Assembly: GCA_019236545.1 (NCBI GenBank)
Contig: JAFAIV010000242.1
Coordinates: 1 to 25,058 of the forward strand
DNA: 25,058 nucleotides
Source: Actinomycetota bacterium
GTDB lineage: Bacteria > Actinomycetota > Thermoleophilia > Gaiellales > Gaiellaceae
Reading direction: 5' to 3'
The translations under genes were made by a program, and so were the position numbers. Positions 1-6,249 of this stretch are shown here, in pieces. The notes beneath the pieces are model-generated. The model had not been told where the DNA came from, did not search any database, and was given only the letters and a program-made list of their open reading frames with translations. Positions within the stretch are counted from its first letter, which is position 1; every line of letters begins with the position of its first letter.

Positions 1-460
1 TGGCGGCTGCGCGGAGCTGGCCGTGCGTGACGCAGATGTCGAAGGTCAGCCCGAAGCGCGGCAGCAGTCCGACACCCATCGCGAGAGTCGGGTCGAGGAT
101 CTCGGCCTCCGGGCGCCCCTGGAGCAGCCGGCGCACGCCGACGACGAGCGGCTCGTCCGCGAGCGTCGCGAGGTGCGGCCTCGCCGCGGCGCCGAGGTGG
201 ACCGGTGCGTACGCGACGATGCCGCGGATGACCGGATGCGTTCGCGCCAGCTCCTGGACCCATCGCACCTCGTCGAGCGCCTCCTCGTCGCGGCAGTCCG
301 CCTGGACGAAGACGGCGGCCGCGATTTCGTGGCTGCCCGAGTCCGCGTCCTCCGGCCCGAACCGGCGGCGGAGCGACGGGACATCGTCGAGCCAGTCGTG
401 GTGCCGCGCGTCCGGATCCCAGACGTGGAGGTGCGCATCGACGAGTGGAGGACTAGACAT
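1..460 (-). CDS. Amidohydrolase, probable sugar lactonase (partial, 3' end outside window)
   Basis: This is the N-terminal 153 residues of a metal-dependent amidohydrolase of the PF04909/COG3618 type (L-fuconolactonase-like, TIM barrel). The protein opens with a canonical metal-binding motif, VDAHLHVWDP, with His10 and His12 as the HxH pair. It continues with family-typical segments (AAVFVQADC, IVAYAPV, VVGVRRLLQG) and runs off the left edge. I chose the ATG at 460 because AGAGG lies nine bases upstream and the HxH motif follows at once. It diverges from the mutarotase/dehydrogenase/aldolase genes, so the likely job is hydrolysing the sugar lactone made by a sugar dehydrogenase to the open aldonate. 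The substrate is inferred from context; other COG3618 members hydrolyse different lactones. The family is fairly secure, the substrate is not. Confidence 0.8.
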   Translation of the reverse strand, partial: MSSPPLVDAHLHVWDPDARHHDWLDDVPSLRRRFGPEDADSGSHEIAAAVFVQADCRDEEALDEVRWVQELARTHPVIRGIVAYAPVHLGAAARPHLATLADEPLVVGVRRLLQGRPEAEILDPTLAMGVGLLPRFGLTFDICVTHGQLRAAA

Positions 461-550
461 CAGACCTCTGACGCTGACATGCTCCGCTTGCCGCTGTCAA
501 GCTGCGGCGGGGGCCCATAAACATCAGATCTTTTGTCCGAGGAGGAACGC
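461..550. promoter_or_regulatory. Divergent control region between lactonase and mutarotase genes
   Basis: This 90-base gap must hold promoters for both flanking genes. An inverted repeat TCAGA-CC-TCTGA spans 460-471 and touches the amidohydrolase start. The octamer ACATCAGA occurs twice (457-464 and 521-528). A strong Shine-Dalgarno GAGGAGGA (539-546) precedes the GTG at 551. A minus-strand TTGACA lies at 500-495, but I see no convincing -10 at the right distance. The repeats could be regulator half-sites; no binding protein can be assigned from sequence alone. Confidence 0.35.
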
Positions 551-862
551 GTGCCCGAGATCGCCCTGCACTCCGTCCTCCGCGCCGGCCGCGGGGAGGA
601 CTACGACGCCGCTCACGCCCGGATCCCGGATGAGCTCGTCGAGGCGCACCGGCGCGTCGGCATCCGCGACTGGCGGATCTGGCGCAGAGGCGACGACCTC
701 TTCCACCTCGTCGACTGCGACGACCTCCCGGCCGCGTTCCGCGCGCTGGAGCACGACCCGGCGAACGAGCGCTGGCAGGCGGTGATCGGCGAGTACGTCG
801 AGCGCTTCGACGGGGAGCCCCTGCCTCTCGTCTGGCGGATGCGCGACCAGGCCCTGGAGTAA
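551..862 (+). CDS. rhaM: L-rhamnose mutarotase family protein
   Basis: A 103-residue protein matching the RhaM/COG3254 family (about 104 residues), a small dimeric ferredoxin-like fold that interconverts sugar anomers. Tyr18 and His22 in the segment DYDAAHARIP fall at the same numbers as the catalytic Tyr18 and His22 of E. coli RhaM. The C-terminal RWQAVIGEY corresponds to the conserved Trp-containing strand of the family. The GTG at 551 is preferred over an upstream in-frame TTG at 533 because GAGGAGGA sits just before it and the length then fits the family. It would supply the correct anomer to the dehydrogenase encoded next. Rhamnose or fucose is the family's usual substrate. The downstream kinase and aldolase argue for a sugar with a free C6 hydroxyl, so the true substrate may differ. 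Confidence 0.8.
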   Translation: MPEIALHSVLRAGRGEDYDAAHARIPDELVEAHRRVGIRDWRIWRRGDDLFHLVDCDDLPAAFRALEHDPANERWQAVIGEYVERFDGEPLPLVWRMRDQALE

Positions 863-865
863 CCC

Positions 866-900
866 TTGGCCCGTGCGAGCATTCATCATATGATCCTACT
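866..900 (+). promoter_or_regulatory. Promoter with overlapping ATCATATGAT palindrome
   Basis: TTGGCC (866-871) and TATGAT (889-894) are separated by exactly 17 bases, a good sigma70-type promoter. The -10 box lies inside a perfect 10-base palindrome ATCATATGAT (885-894). A start site about seven bases after the -10 coincides with the ATG at 901, and no Shine-Dalgarno is present, so the message is probably leaderless. The palindrome is a candidate operator, perhaps for the GntR-family protein encoded at 4320, because related ATCAT/ATGAT repeats recur at 5150-5170. Regulator assignment is inference. Confidence 0.55.
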
Positions 901-1905
901 ATGACCGCGGTCTACTACGAAGGCGGAGGGACGTTCACCGTCGGCAGCTCCGAGCCGGTCCCGCCCGGCCCCGGCGAGGTCCGTCTCGACGTCGCCTACT
1001 GCGGCGTCTGCGGCACCGACCTCCACATCGCGCACGGCGCGATGGACCAGCGCGTGCCGACGCCGATGGTGATCGGCCACGAGATGTCGGGCACGGTCGC
1101 CGAGGTCGGAGACGGGGTCGAGGGCTTCCGGCCCGGTGACGCGGTCGTCGTCCGGCCGCTCGACACACGCGAGCCGACGCCGGCCGACCGCGGCTTCAGC
1201 CACATCGGCCGCAAGCTCAAGTTCATCGGCATCGACTCGCCCGGCGCGCTGCAGGCGTCGTGGACGGTGCCGGCCTTCACGCTCCACCGGCTGCCGCCCG
1301 GCCTCGACCTCCGCCTCGCCGCGCTCGCCGAGCCGCTCGCGGTCGCCTGCCACGACGTGCGCCGCGGCGAGGTCGCCGCCGGCGAGACCGCGGTCGTCAT
1401 CGGCGGCGGCCCGATCGGGACGCTGATCGCGCTCGTCGCGCGCGCCCGCGGCGCGAGGGTGCTCATCGTCGAGCCGGACGAGACGCGCCGCGGCCTCGCA
1501 GCCGACCTCGGCATCGCCGCGTACGAGCCGGACGAGCTCGACGTTCTCGCGGAGACGGACGGCGTCGGCGCCGAGGTCGTCTTCGAGGTCTCCGGCTCCG
1601 CGCCCGGGATCCTCGCCGCGACGAAGCACGCCGCCATCCGTGGGCGGGTCGTCGTCGTGGCGATCTTCCCCGAGCCGAAGCCGGTCGCGCTCTTCGACCT
1701 CTTCTGGAAGGAGCTCGACGTTCGCGGCGCGCGCGTCTACGAGCCAGAGGACTTCGACGCCGCGATCGAGCTGCTCGGGGCCACGTCGCTCGGGCTGGAG
1801 CGCATCATCACGGCGGTGGAGCCACTGCAGCGCGTGCCGGACATCTTCGCGGAGCTGAGCTCCGGCCGGCCGGCGATGAAGATCCTCGTCGACTGCCGCG
1901 CGTGA
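901..1905 (+). CDS. Medium-chain (zinc-type) sugar/polyol dehydrogenase
   Basis: A 334-residue NAD(P)-dependent dehydrogenase of the MDR superfamily. The catalytic zinc site is visible: CGVCGTD (ligand Cys37), GHE (His60, Glu61) and the later AEPLAVACHD glutamate typical of sorbitol/threonine dehydrogenase types. The nucleotide-binding loop is IGGGPIGTLIA, followed by an acidic end of strand two (VEPDE), which favours NAD over NADP. The lobe that usually carries four cysteines for structural zinc has none: no Cys occurs between GDAVVV and SWTVP. In this cluster it probably oxidises a sugar, or a hydroxyl of a sugar acid. The next gene begins inside its stop codon (GTGA), so the two are translationally coupled. 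The start at 901 fits the leaderless promoter directly upstream. Exact substrate unknown. Confidence 0.85.
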   Translation: MTAVYYEGGGTFTVGSSEPVPPGPGEVRLDVAYCGVCGTDLHIAHGAMDQRVPTPMVIGHEMSGTVAEVGDGVEGFRPGDAVVVRPLDTREPTPADRGFSHIGRKLKFIGIDSPGALQASWTVPAFTLHRLPPGLDLRLAALAEPLAVACHDVRRGEVAAGETAVVIGGGPIGTLIALVARARGARVLIVEPDETRRGLAADLGIAAYEPDELDVLAETDGVGAEVVFEVSGSAPGILAATKHAAIRGRVVVVAIFPEPKPVALFDLFWKELDVRGARVYEPEDFDAAIELLGATSLGLERIITAVEPLQRVPDIFAELSSGRPAMKILVDCRA

Positions 1906-2624
1906 GCGGGCCGTTCGACCTCTCCGGAAAGGTCGCGCTCGTCACGGGCGCGAGCCGCGGGATCGGGAAGGCTGCCGCGGACGCGCTCGCCGCCGCGGGC
2001 GCGGACGTGATCGGCGTCAGCGCGTCCATCGAGCCAGGGGCGCGCGCCTACCGCTGCGACTTCGCCGACCGCGACGCCGTCCACGAGCTGGCGGACGCGA
2101 TCCGGCGCGACGTCGGCACGCTCGACATCCTCGTCAACAACGCCGGCACGATCGGGCGGGCGCCCGCGGCCGAGCACGACGACGAGCTCTGGGACCGGGT
2201 GCTCGAGGTCGACCTGACCGCGCAGTTCGTCCTCACGCGCGAGCTGGGGCGCGACATGCTCGCGCGCGGGAGCGGGAAGATCGTCTTCGTCGCGTCGCTG
2301 CTCTCCTTCCAGGGCGGGATCACCGTCCCCGGATACGCGGCCGCGAAGCACGGCATCGCCGGGCTGACGAAGGCGCTCGCGAACGAGTGGGCCGGCCGCG
2401 GCGTGAACGTGAACGCCGTCGCGCCCGGCTACGTGCGCACCGACAACACCCAGGCGCTGCAGGACGACGCCGTCCGGTTCGAGCAGATCTCCGCGCGCAT
2501 CCCTGCCGGCCGCTGGGCCGTCCCCGAGGACATCGCCGGCGCGATCGTCTTCCTCAGCTCGCCCGCCGCCGACTACGTCCACGGCGTCGTCCTGCCGGTG
2601 GACGGGGGCTGGCTGGGGCGGTGA
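1902..2624 (+). CDS. kduD: KduD-like short-chain dehydrogenase (sugar acid dehydrogenase)
   Basis: A 240-residue classical SDR with TGASRGIG (residues 15-22) for cofactor binding, NNAG, and a Ser...Tyr-x3-Lys active site (SLLSFQGG then YAAAKHG). The C-terminal half closely resembles KduD (2-dehydro-3-deoxy-D-gluconate 5-dehydrogenase) in stretches such as SFQGGITVPGY, LANEWA, NVNAVAPGY, NTQAL and IPAGRW, and the protein ends in DGGWLGR as KduD ends in DGGWLAR. The start is the GTG at 1902 that overlaps the upstream stop by four bases. Related enzymes in non-phosphorylating rhamnose/fucose routes oxidise 2-keto-3-deoxy acids at C4, so either C4 or C5 chemistry is possible. The context of aldolase and kinase immediately downstream supports action on a 2-keto-3-deoxy sugar acid or its precursor. 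Confidence 0.85.
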   Translation: MSGPFDLSGKVALVTGASRGIGKAAADALAAAGADVIGVSASIEPGARAYRCDFADRDAVHELADAIRRDVGTLDILVNNAGTIGRAPAAEHDDELWDRVLEVDLTAQFVLTRELGRDMLARGSGKIVFVASLLSFQGGITVPGYAAAKHGIAGLTKALANEWAGRGVNVNAVAPGYVRTDNTQALQDDAVRFEQISARIPAGRWAVPEDIAGAIVFLSSPAADYVHGVVLPVDGGWLGR

Positions 2625-3199
2625 AGAGCCGCGTCGTCCCGGTGCTCACGGCACGCACAGCCGATGAGGCCGAGCGCGCCTGCGAGGCGATCGTCGCCGG
2701 CGGCCTCGCCTCCGTCGAGATCACGTTCCGCAGCGACGCAGCGGTCGAGGCGATCCGGCGCGCGTCGCGGATCGACGGCCTCGAGGTCGGCGCGGGGACC
2801 GTCCTCTCGGTCGAGCAGCTCGAGGCGGCGCTCGACGCGGGCGCGACCTTCGCGGTGGCGCCGTCGACGGACCCGGCGGTCGTCGAGGCGGCGCAGCGGC
2901 TCGGGATCCAGTTCGTCCCGGGAGCGGCGACGCCGACCGAGATCGACCGCGCTCGGGCGCTCGGCTGCGACGTGGTCAAGCTCTTCCCGGCGTCGCTCAT
3001 CGGCGGCCCCGCGTTCGTCAAGGCCGTGAGCGCCGTCTTCCCGGACGTCCGGTTCATGCCCACGGGCGGCGTCACGCTCGAGAACCTCGGCGAGTACCTC
3101 GCGCTCCCGTCCGTGCTCGCCTGCGGCGGCACGTGGATCACCGCCGAGGCCGACGGGATCGAGGAACGGGCGCGCGCCGCGGCGGAGGCGGCGACGTGA
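2621..3199 (+). CDS. eda: 2-keto-3-deoxy-6-phosphogluconate-type aldolase
   Basis: A 192-residue class I aldolase of the KDPG/KHG family (TIM barrel, forms a Schiff base). Glu33 in SVEITFRSD matches the catalytic Glu45 of E. coli Eda, and Lys120 in DVVKLFPAS is the Schiff-base lysine. GAGTVLS, FAVAPS and MPTGGV are the phosphate- and carboxylate-binding loops typical of the family. The GTG start at 2621 overlaps the stop of the SDR by four bases, and its own stop overlaps the kinase start. It would split a phosphorylated 2-keto-3-deoxy acid into pyruvate and a triose phosphate, or an unphosphorylated one into pyruvate and an aldehyde. The adjacent KDG kinase makes the phosphorylated substrate more likely. 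The protein is slightly shorter than E. coli Eda (213 residues), lacking N-terminal residues. Confidence 0.9.
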   Translation: MKSRVVPVLTARTADEAERACEAIVAGGLASVEITFRSDAAVEAIRRASRIDGLEVGAGTVLSVEQLEAALDAGATFAVAPSTDPAVVEAAQRLGIQFVPGAATPTEIDRARALGCDVVKLFPASLIGGPAFVKAVSAVFPDVRFMPTGGVTLENLGEYLALPSVLACGGTWITAEADGIEERARAAAEAAT

Positions 3200-4284
3200 T
3201 CGAGCTCCGGCCTCGCGAGGAGTGCCGCTGGGAGCTCGTCGCGCTCGGGGAGGTGATGCTCCGCTTCGACCCGGGCGAGGGCCGGATCGCGACGACCCGC
3301 GAGTTCCGGGTCTCCGAGGGCGGCGGCGAGTACAACGTCGCGCGCGGCCTCCGCCGCTGCTTTGGGCTCCGCACCGGCGTCGTGACCGCGCTCGCCGACA
3401 ACGCCGTCGGCCGGCTCGTCGAGGACCTGATGCTGCAGGGCGGCGTCGAGCCGGCGCAGCTCGTCTGGCGGGCGTACGACGGCATCGGGCGCGAGGTCCG
3501 GAACGGCCTCAACTTCGTCGAGCGCGGCTTCGGCGTCCGCGCGGCCGTCGGCGTCTCCGACCGCGCCCACTCGGCCGCGTCGCAGCTGAAGCCCGGCGAC
3601 GTCGACTGGGACGCCGTCTTCGCGCAGGCGCGCTGGTTCCACACCGGCGGCGTCTTCGCCGGGCTGTCGGCCCAGTCCGCGGAGACCGCGCTCGAGGCGG
3701 TGCAGGCGGCGCGGCGCCACGGCGTCGTCGTCTCGTACGACCTCAACTACCGGCCCTCGCTCTGGAAGGCGCGCGGCGGCCAGGAGGAGGCGGTCGAGGT
3801 GAACCGCGAGCTCGTCCGCCACGTCGACGTCCTCTTCGGCAACGAGGAGGACTTCTCGGCCGGGCTCGGCTACCCGCTCGAGGGCGTGGACGAGAACCTG
3901 CTCGACCTCGACGTCGCGCTCTACGAGCGCCTGCTCGCGCGCGTGCTCGACGACCAGCCGCAGCTCGCGCTCGTCGCCTCGACGCTCCGCGAGGCGCACA
4001 GCGCCAGCGTCAACGACTGGAGCGCCGTCTGCCGCACGCGCGACGGCTTCCACGTCGGCCCGCGGCTCGAGCGGCTCGCCATCTTCGACCGCATCGGCGG
4101 CGGCGACTCGTTCGCGTCGGGGCTGATCTTCGGGCTGCTCGAGGGACTCGAGATCGAGCACGCGCTCGCGTACGGGGTCGCGCACGGCGCGCTCGCGATG
4201 ACGACGCCCGGCGACACGTCGATGGCGACGCGGGCCGAGGTGGAGCGGCTCGTGGCCGGCCGCGCGCCGCGTGTCGACCGGTAG
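3196..4284 (+). CDS. kdgK: 2-keto-3-deoxygluconate-type kinase (PfkB family)
   Basis: A 362-residue ribokinase/PfkB-fold kinase. The N-terminal substrate motif is LGEVMLRFDPGEG, followed by the glycine-rich GGGEYNVARGL. The C-terminal ATP/anion-hole motif is GGGDSFASG with catalytic Asp304. The stretch VASTLREAHSASVNDW is typical of one group of KDG kinases. The start is GTG at 3196, in a GTGA overlap with the aldolase stop. The expected reaction is ATP-dependent phosphorylation of 2-keto-3-deoxy-D-gluconate (or the galactonate isomer) at C6, feeding the aldolase just upstream. This would be impossible for 6-deoxy acids derived from rhamnose or fucose, which limits the pathway's substrate if kinase and mutarotase act in series. 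It ends 35 bases before the GntR gene. Confidence 0.88.
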   Translation: MIELRPREECRWELVALGEVMLRFDPGEGRIATTREFRVSEGGGEYNVARGLRRCFGLRTGVVTALADNAVGRLVEDLMLQGGVEPAQLVWRAYDGIGREVRNGLNFVERGFGVRAAVGVSDRAHSAASQLKPGDVDWDAVFAQARWFHTGGVFAGLSAQSAETALEAVQAARRHGVVVSYDLNYRPSLWKARGGQEEAVEVNRELVRHVDVLFGNEEDFSAGLGYPLEGVDENLLDLDVALYERLLARVLDDQPQLALVASTLREAHSASVNDWSAVCRTRDGFHVGPRLERLAIFDRIGGGDSFASGLIFGLLEGLEIEHALAYGVAHGALAMTTPGDTSMATRAEVERLVAGRAPRVDR

Positions 4285-4319
4285 AAACCACGGACGCCCC
4301 GTCCTCCGGAGTGGGACAT

Positions 4320-5096
4320 ATGATGAATCCGGTGGAGGCTACGACCCGCCCGGCAAGGATCGGACGAGACGGAACGCGCTCACAGCGTCCCGGACGGCTC
4401 GCCTCTGTCGTCGTCGAAGACCTCGCGCGGGAGATCATCAGCGGCAACTGGGCCGAGGGCGCCGTCCTCCCGACCGAGCCCGTCCTCTGCGAGGAGTTCG
4501 GCTTCAGCCGCACCGTCATCCGCGAGGCGCTGAAGCTCCTCGAGGAACGCGGGCTGCTCCGCGTCGAGCAGGGACGCGGGACGACCGTGCAGCCGCGCGA
4601 GGCCTGGAACCTCCTCGACCCCGTCGTCCTCCGGCTCGCGCTCGAGTACGACCAGGACATGTCACTGCTGGACAACCTCGTCACGGTGCGCCGCATCCTC
4701 GAGCGGGAGATGGCCGTCGCCGCGGCGGGCCGGCTCACCGAGGCCGACCTCGACGACCTGCGCAAGAACATCGACGCCGCCGAGGCCTCCTACGACGACT
4801 ATCCGCGCTTCCGGTTCTACGACCAGAAGTTCCACGCGATCCTGATGAAGGCGTCCGGGAACGAGGTGGGGAGGACGATCGTCGCCGCGATCCACACGCA
4901 CGGCGGGGCGCGGCCGCCCCTCTCCGCCGCGGCGTCGCGGGCCGAGCTCGCGCGGACGGTCGCCGCCCACCGCGGGGTCTACGAAGCGCTCGCGGCCGGC
5001 GACGGCGAGCTCGCGGGCGACCGGATCTCGGAGCACATCGACTCCGCCTGGGCGGCGCGCAAGAAGGTCCGGCGCGGCGCCCGCACGCGTCGCTAG
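4320..5096 (+). CDS. GntR-family (FadR/FCD) transcription regulator
   Basis: A 258-residue regulator. Residues about 25-92 form the winged helix-turn-helix, with the family hallmarks LPTEPVLCEEFGFSRTVIREALKLLEERGL and a wing RVEQGRGT. Residues about 110-245 form the all-helical FCD ligand-binding domain, with the conserved FYDQKFHAIL and AHRGVYEAL helices that carry metal/ligand-binding Asp and His residues. Two ATGs in tandem (4320, 4323) follow GGAG at 4308-4311; I chose the first. A TATGAT sequence overlaps the start (4319-4324), and a leaderless GTG start at 4332 is a less likely alternative. Regulators of this subfamily commonly sense sugar acids such as gluconate, galactonate or glucuronate. 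It lies between the two arms of the sugar locus and is probably their repressor. Confidence 0.9.
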   Translation: MMNPVEATTRPARIGRDGTRSQRPGRLASVVVEDLAREIISGNWAEGAVLPTEPVLCEEFGFSRTVIREALKLLEERGLLRVEQGRGTTVQPREAWNLLDPVVLRLALEYDQDMSLLDNLVTVRRILEREMAVAAAGRLTEADLDDLRKNIDAAEASYDDYPRFRFYDQKFHAILMKASGNEVGRTIVAAIHTHGGARPPLSAAASRAELARTVAAHRGVYEALAAGDGELAGDRISEHIDSAWAARKKVRRGARTRR

Positions 5097-5138
5097 CCCG
5101 CTCCGGTCACCACCGAGACGCGGTTTCTCAACCGGGTC

Positions 5139-5170
5139 TTGACAAATACTGATCATTCGTATGATGATCA
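5139..5170 (+). promoter_or_regulatory. Promoter and candidate GntR operator upstream of the dehydratase gene
   Basis: A perfect -35 TTGACA (5139-5144) is followed by TATGAT (5160-5165) after 15 bases; a GATGAT at 5163-5168 gives an 18-base spacing. Over the -10 lies a perfect inverted repeat, TGATCAT (5150-5156) and ATGATCA (5164-5170), separated by seven bases, with an inner ATCAT-TCGT-ATGAT. The ATG at 5178 is only about a dozen bases after the -10, with no Shine-Dalgarno, so the message is nearly leaderless. A repressor on the repeat would block RNA polymerase. The best candidate is the GntR protein encoded directly upstream. Promoter strong, regulator inferred. Confidence 0.65.
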
Positions 5171-5177
5171 CCCCGCA

Positions 5178-6239
5178 ATGCGCATTGCGGCCATCGACGT
5201 CGAGCTGATCCCCCGCCCCGCAGTGTCCCCTCCCTTCGCGTGGCGGCGGGGTCTCCGTGGTTCCCACAAGGCTCGGACGACGGCGGTCCTCCGGATCACG
5301 ACCGAGGATGGCGCGGTCGGCGAGGCCTACCACGAGTGGAGCGGACTCATGCTCGCGGACATCGTCGACCGCGTCCTCCGAGAGGAGCTGATCGGCGAGC
5401 GGGCCGACCGCCGCGAGTGGCTCTGGCACCGGCTGTGGGAGCTCGACCGGACCGAGGAATTCCCGATCTGGCTGTTCGGGGTCGTCGATGTCGCGCTCTG
5501 GGACCTCGAGGGCAGGGTGCTCGGAGTCCCCGTCCACCGGCTGCTGGGGACGTATCGGGAGTCGATCCCGGCCTACGCCTCGACGACGACGTTCTCCACG
5601 ATCGAGGAGTATCTCGAGGTCGCGGACCAGTGCCTCGAGCTCGGGTACCCCGCGATCAAGCTCCACGGCTGGGGCGACGCGCGTGGGGACGCGGAGCTCT
5701 GCCAGGCGCTGCGGGCGCATGTCGGCCCGGACGTCGACCTCATGTACGACGGCTCGGCGGGCTTCGACCTCGCCGAGGCGGTCTATCTCGGCGACGCTCT
5801 CGCCGAGGCCGAGTACCGCTGGTACGAGGAGCCGATGCGGGAGTTCAGCGTGACGGCCTATCGCTGGCTCTCGGAGCGGGTCGAGGTGCCGCTGCTCGTC
5901 GGCGAGACGTCCGACGGTAGCCATCTCAACACCGCCGACTTCATCGCGTCCGGGTGCGCCACGTACGTCCGTACGAGCGCGAACCACCGCGGCGGGATGA
6001 CGGGCGCGATGCGGATCGCGCACCTGGCGGACTCGTTCCGGCTCCGTGCCGAGGTGCACGGGCCGACCGAGTCGGCGGTGCACCTCTGCATGGCGATCCC
6101 GAACTGCACCTACTACGAGTCACTCGTCACGTCCAACCCGGCGACTCGCGAGTCACGCGTCGGGCCGGACGGCCACGTCCAAGCCCCGACCGAGCCGGGC
6201 ATTGCCCTGCCCGCTTTTGTCTACGAGCATCGTGCGTAA
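5178..6239 (+). CDS. Mandelate racemase/enolase-superfamily sugar-acid dehydratase
   Basis: A 353-residue enolase-superfamily protein: N-terminal capping domain to about residue 120, then a modified TIM barrel. Mg2+ ligands are Asp191 (MYDGSAGF), Glu in YEEP (216-219) and Glu243 (GETSDG). Catalytic bases are Lys161 and His163 in IKLHGWG, a K-x-H instead of the usual K-x-K, and His294 in AEVHGPTES. The Asp that normally pairs with that His (Asp270 in mandelate racemase) appears as Ser in RTSANHRGG. The start at 5178 fits the promoter and the usual family N-terminus; the in-frame TTG at 5139 is the -35 box itself. In context the most likely reaction is dehydration of an aldonate to a 2-keto-3-deoxy acid for the kinase and aldolase, but the altered active site leaves racemase/epimerase activity open. 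It precedes the transporter by ten bases. Confidence 0.85.
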   Translation: MRIAAIDVELIPRPAVSPPFAWRRGLRGSHKARTTAVLRITTEDGAVGEAYHEWSGLMLADIVDRVLREELIGERADRREWLWHRLWELDRTEEFPIWLFGVVDVALWDLEGRVLGVPVHRLLGTYRESIPAYASTTTFSTIEEYLEVADQCLELGYPAIKLHGWGDARGDAELCQALRAHVGPDVDLMYDGSAGFDLAEAVYLGDALAEAEYRWYEEPMREFSVTAYRWLSERVEVPLLVGETSDGSHLNTADFIASGCATYVRTSANHRGGMTGAMRIAHLADSFRLRAEVHGPTESAVHLCMAIPNCTYYESLVTSNPATRESRVGPDGHVQAPTEPGIALPAFVYEHRA

Positions 6240-6249
6240 AGGAGCAGAG

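Noticed and set aside
533..550. TTG at 533 as the mutarotase start
   Set aside because: The Shine-Dalgarno lies downstream of it at 539-546, and the GTG at 551 gives the family length and numbering of Tyr18 and His22.
5121..5134. CGGTT-TCTC-AACCG hairpin after the GntR gene as terminator
   Set aside because: Only five pairs, no T-run, and it directly abuts the next promoter.
5139..5177. TTG at 5139 as the dehydratase start
   Set aside because: The TTG is part of the TTGACA -35 box, and the added residues do not fit the family; the ATG at 5178 follows the promoter.
2554..6083. Long minus-strand open frames under the sugar genes
   Set aside because: They lie opposite the aldolase, kinase, regulator and dehydratase genes, give Arg/Asp/Val-rich translations without domains, and disappear when codon usage is considered.
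551..6239. Sulfoquinovose (sulfo-Entner-Doudoroff) pathway
   Set aside because: A mutarotase, an SDR and a KDPG-type aldolase are compatible, but there is no sulfoquinovosidase, no IlvD-type dehydratase and no sulfolactaldehyde dehydrogenase, and a KDG kinase is not needed in that route.
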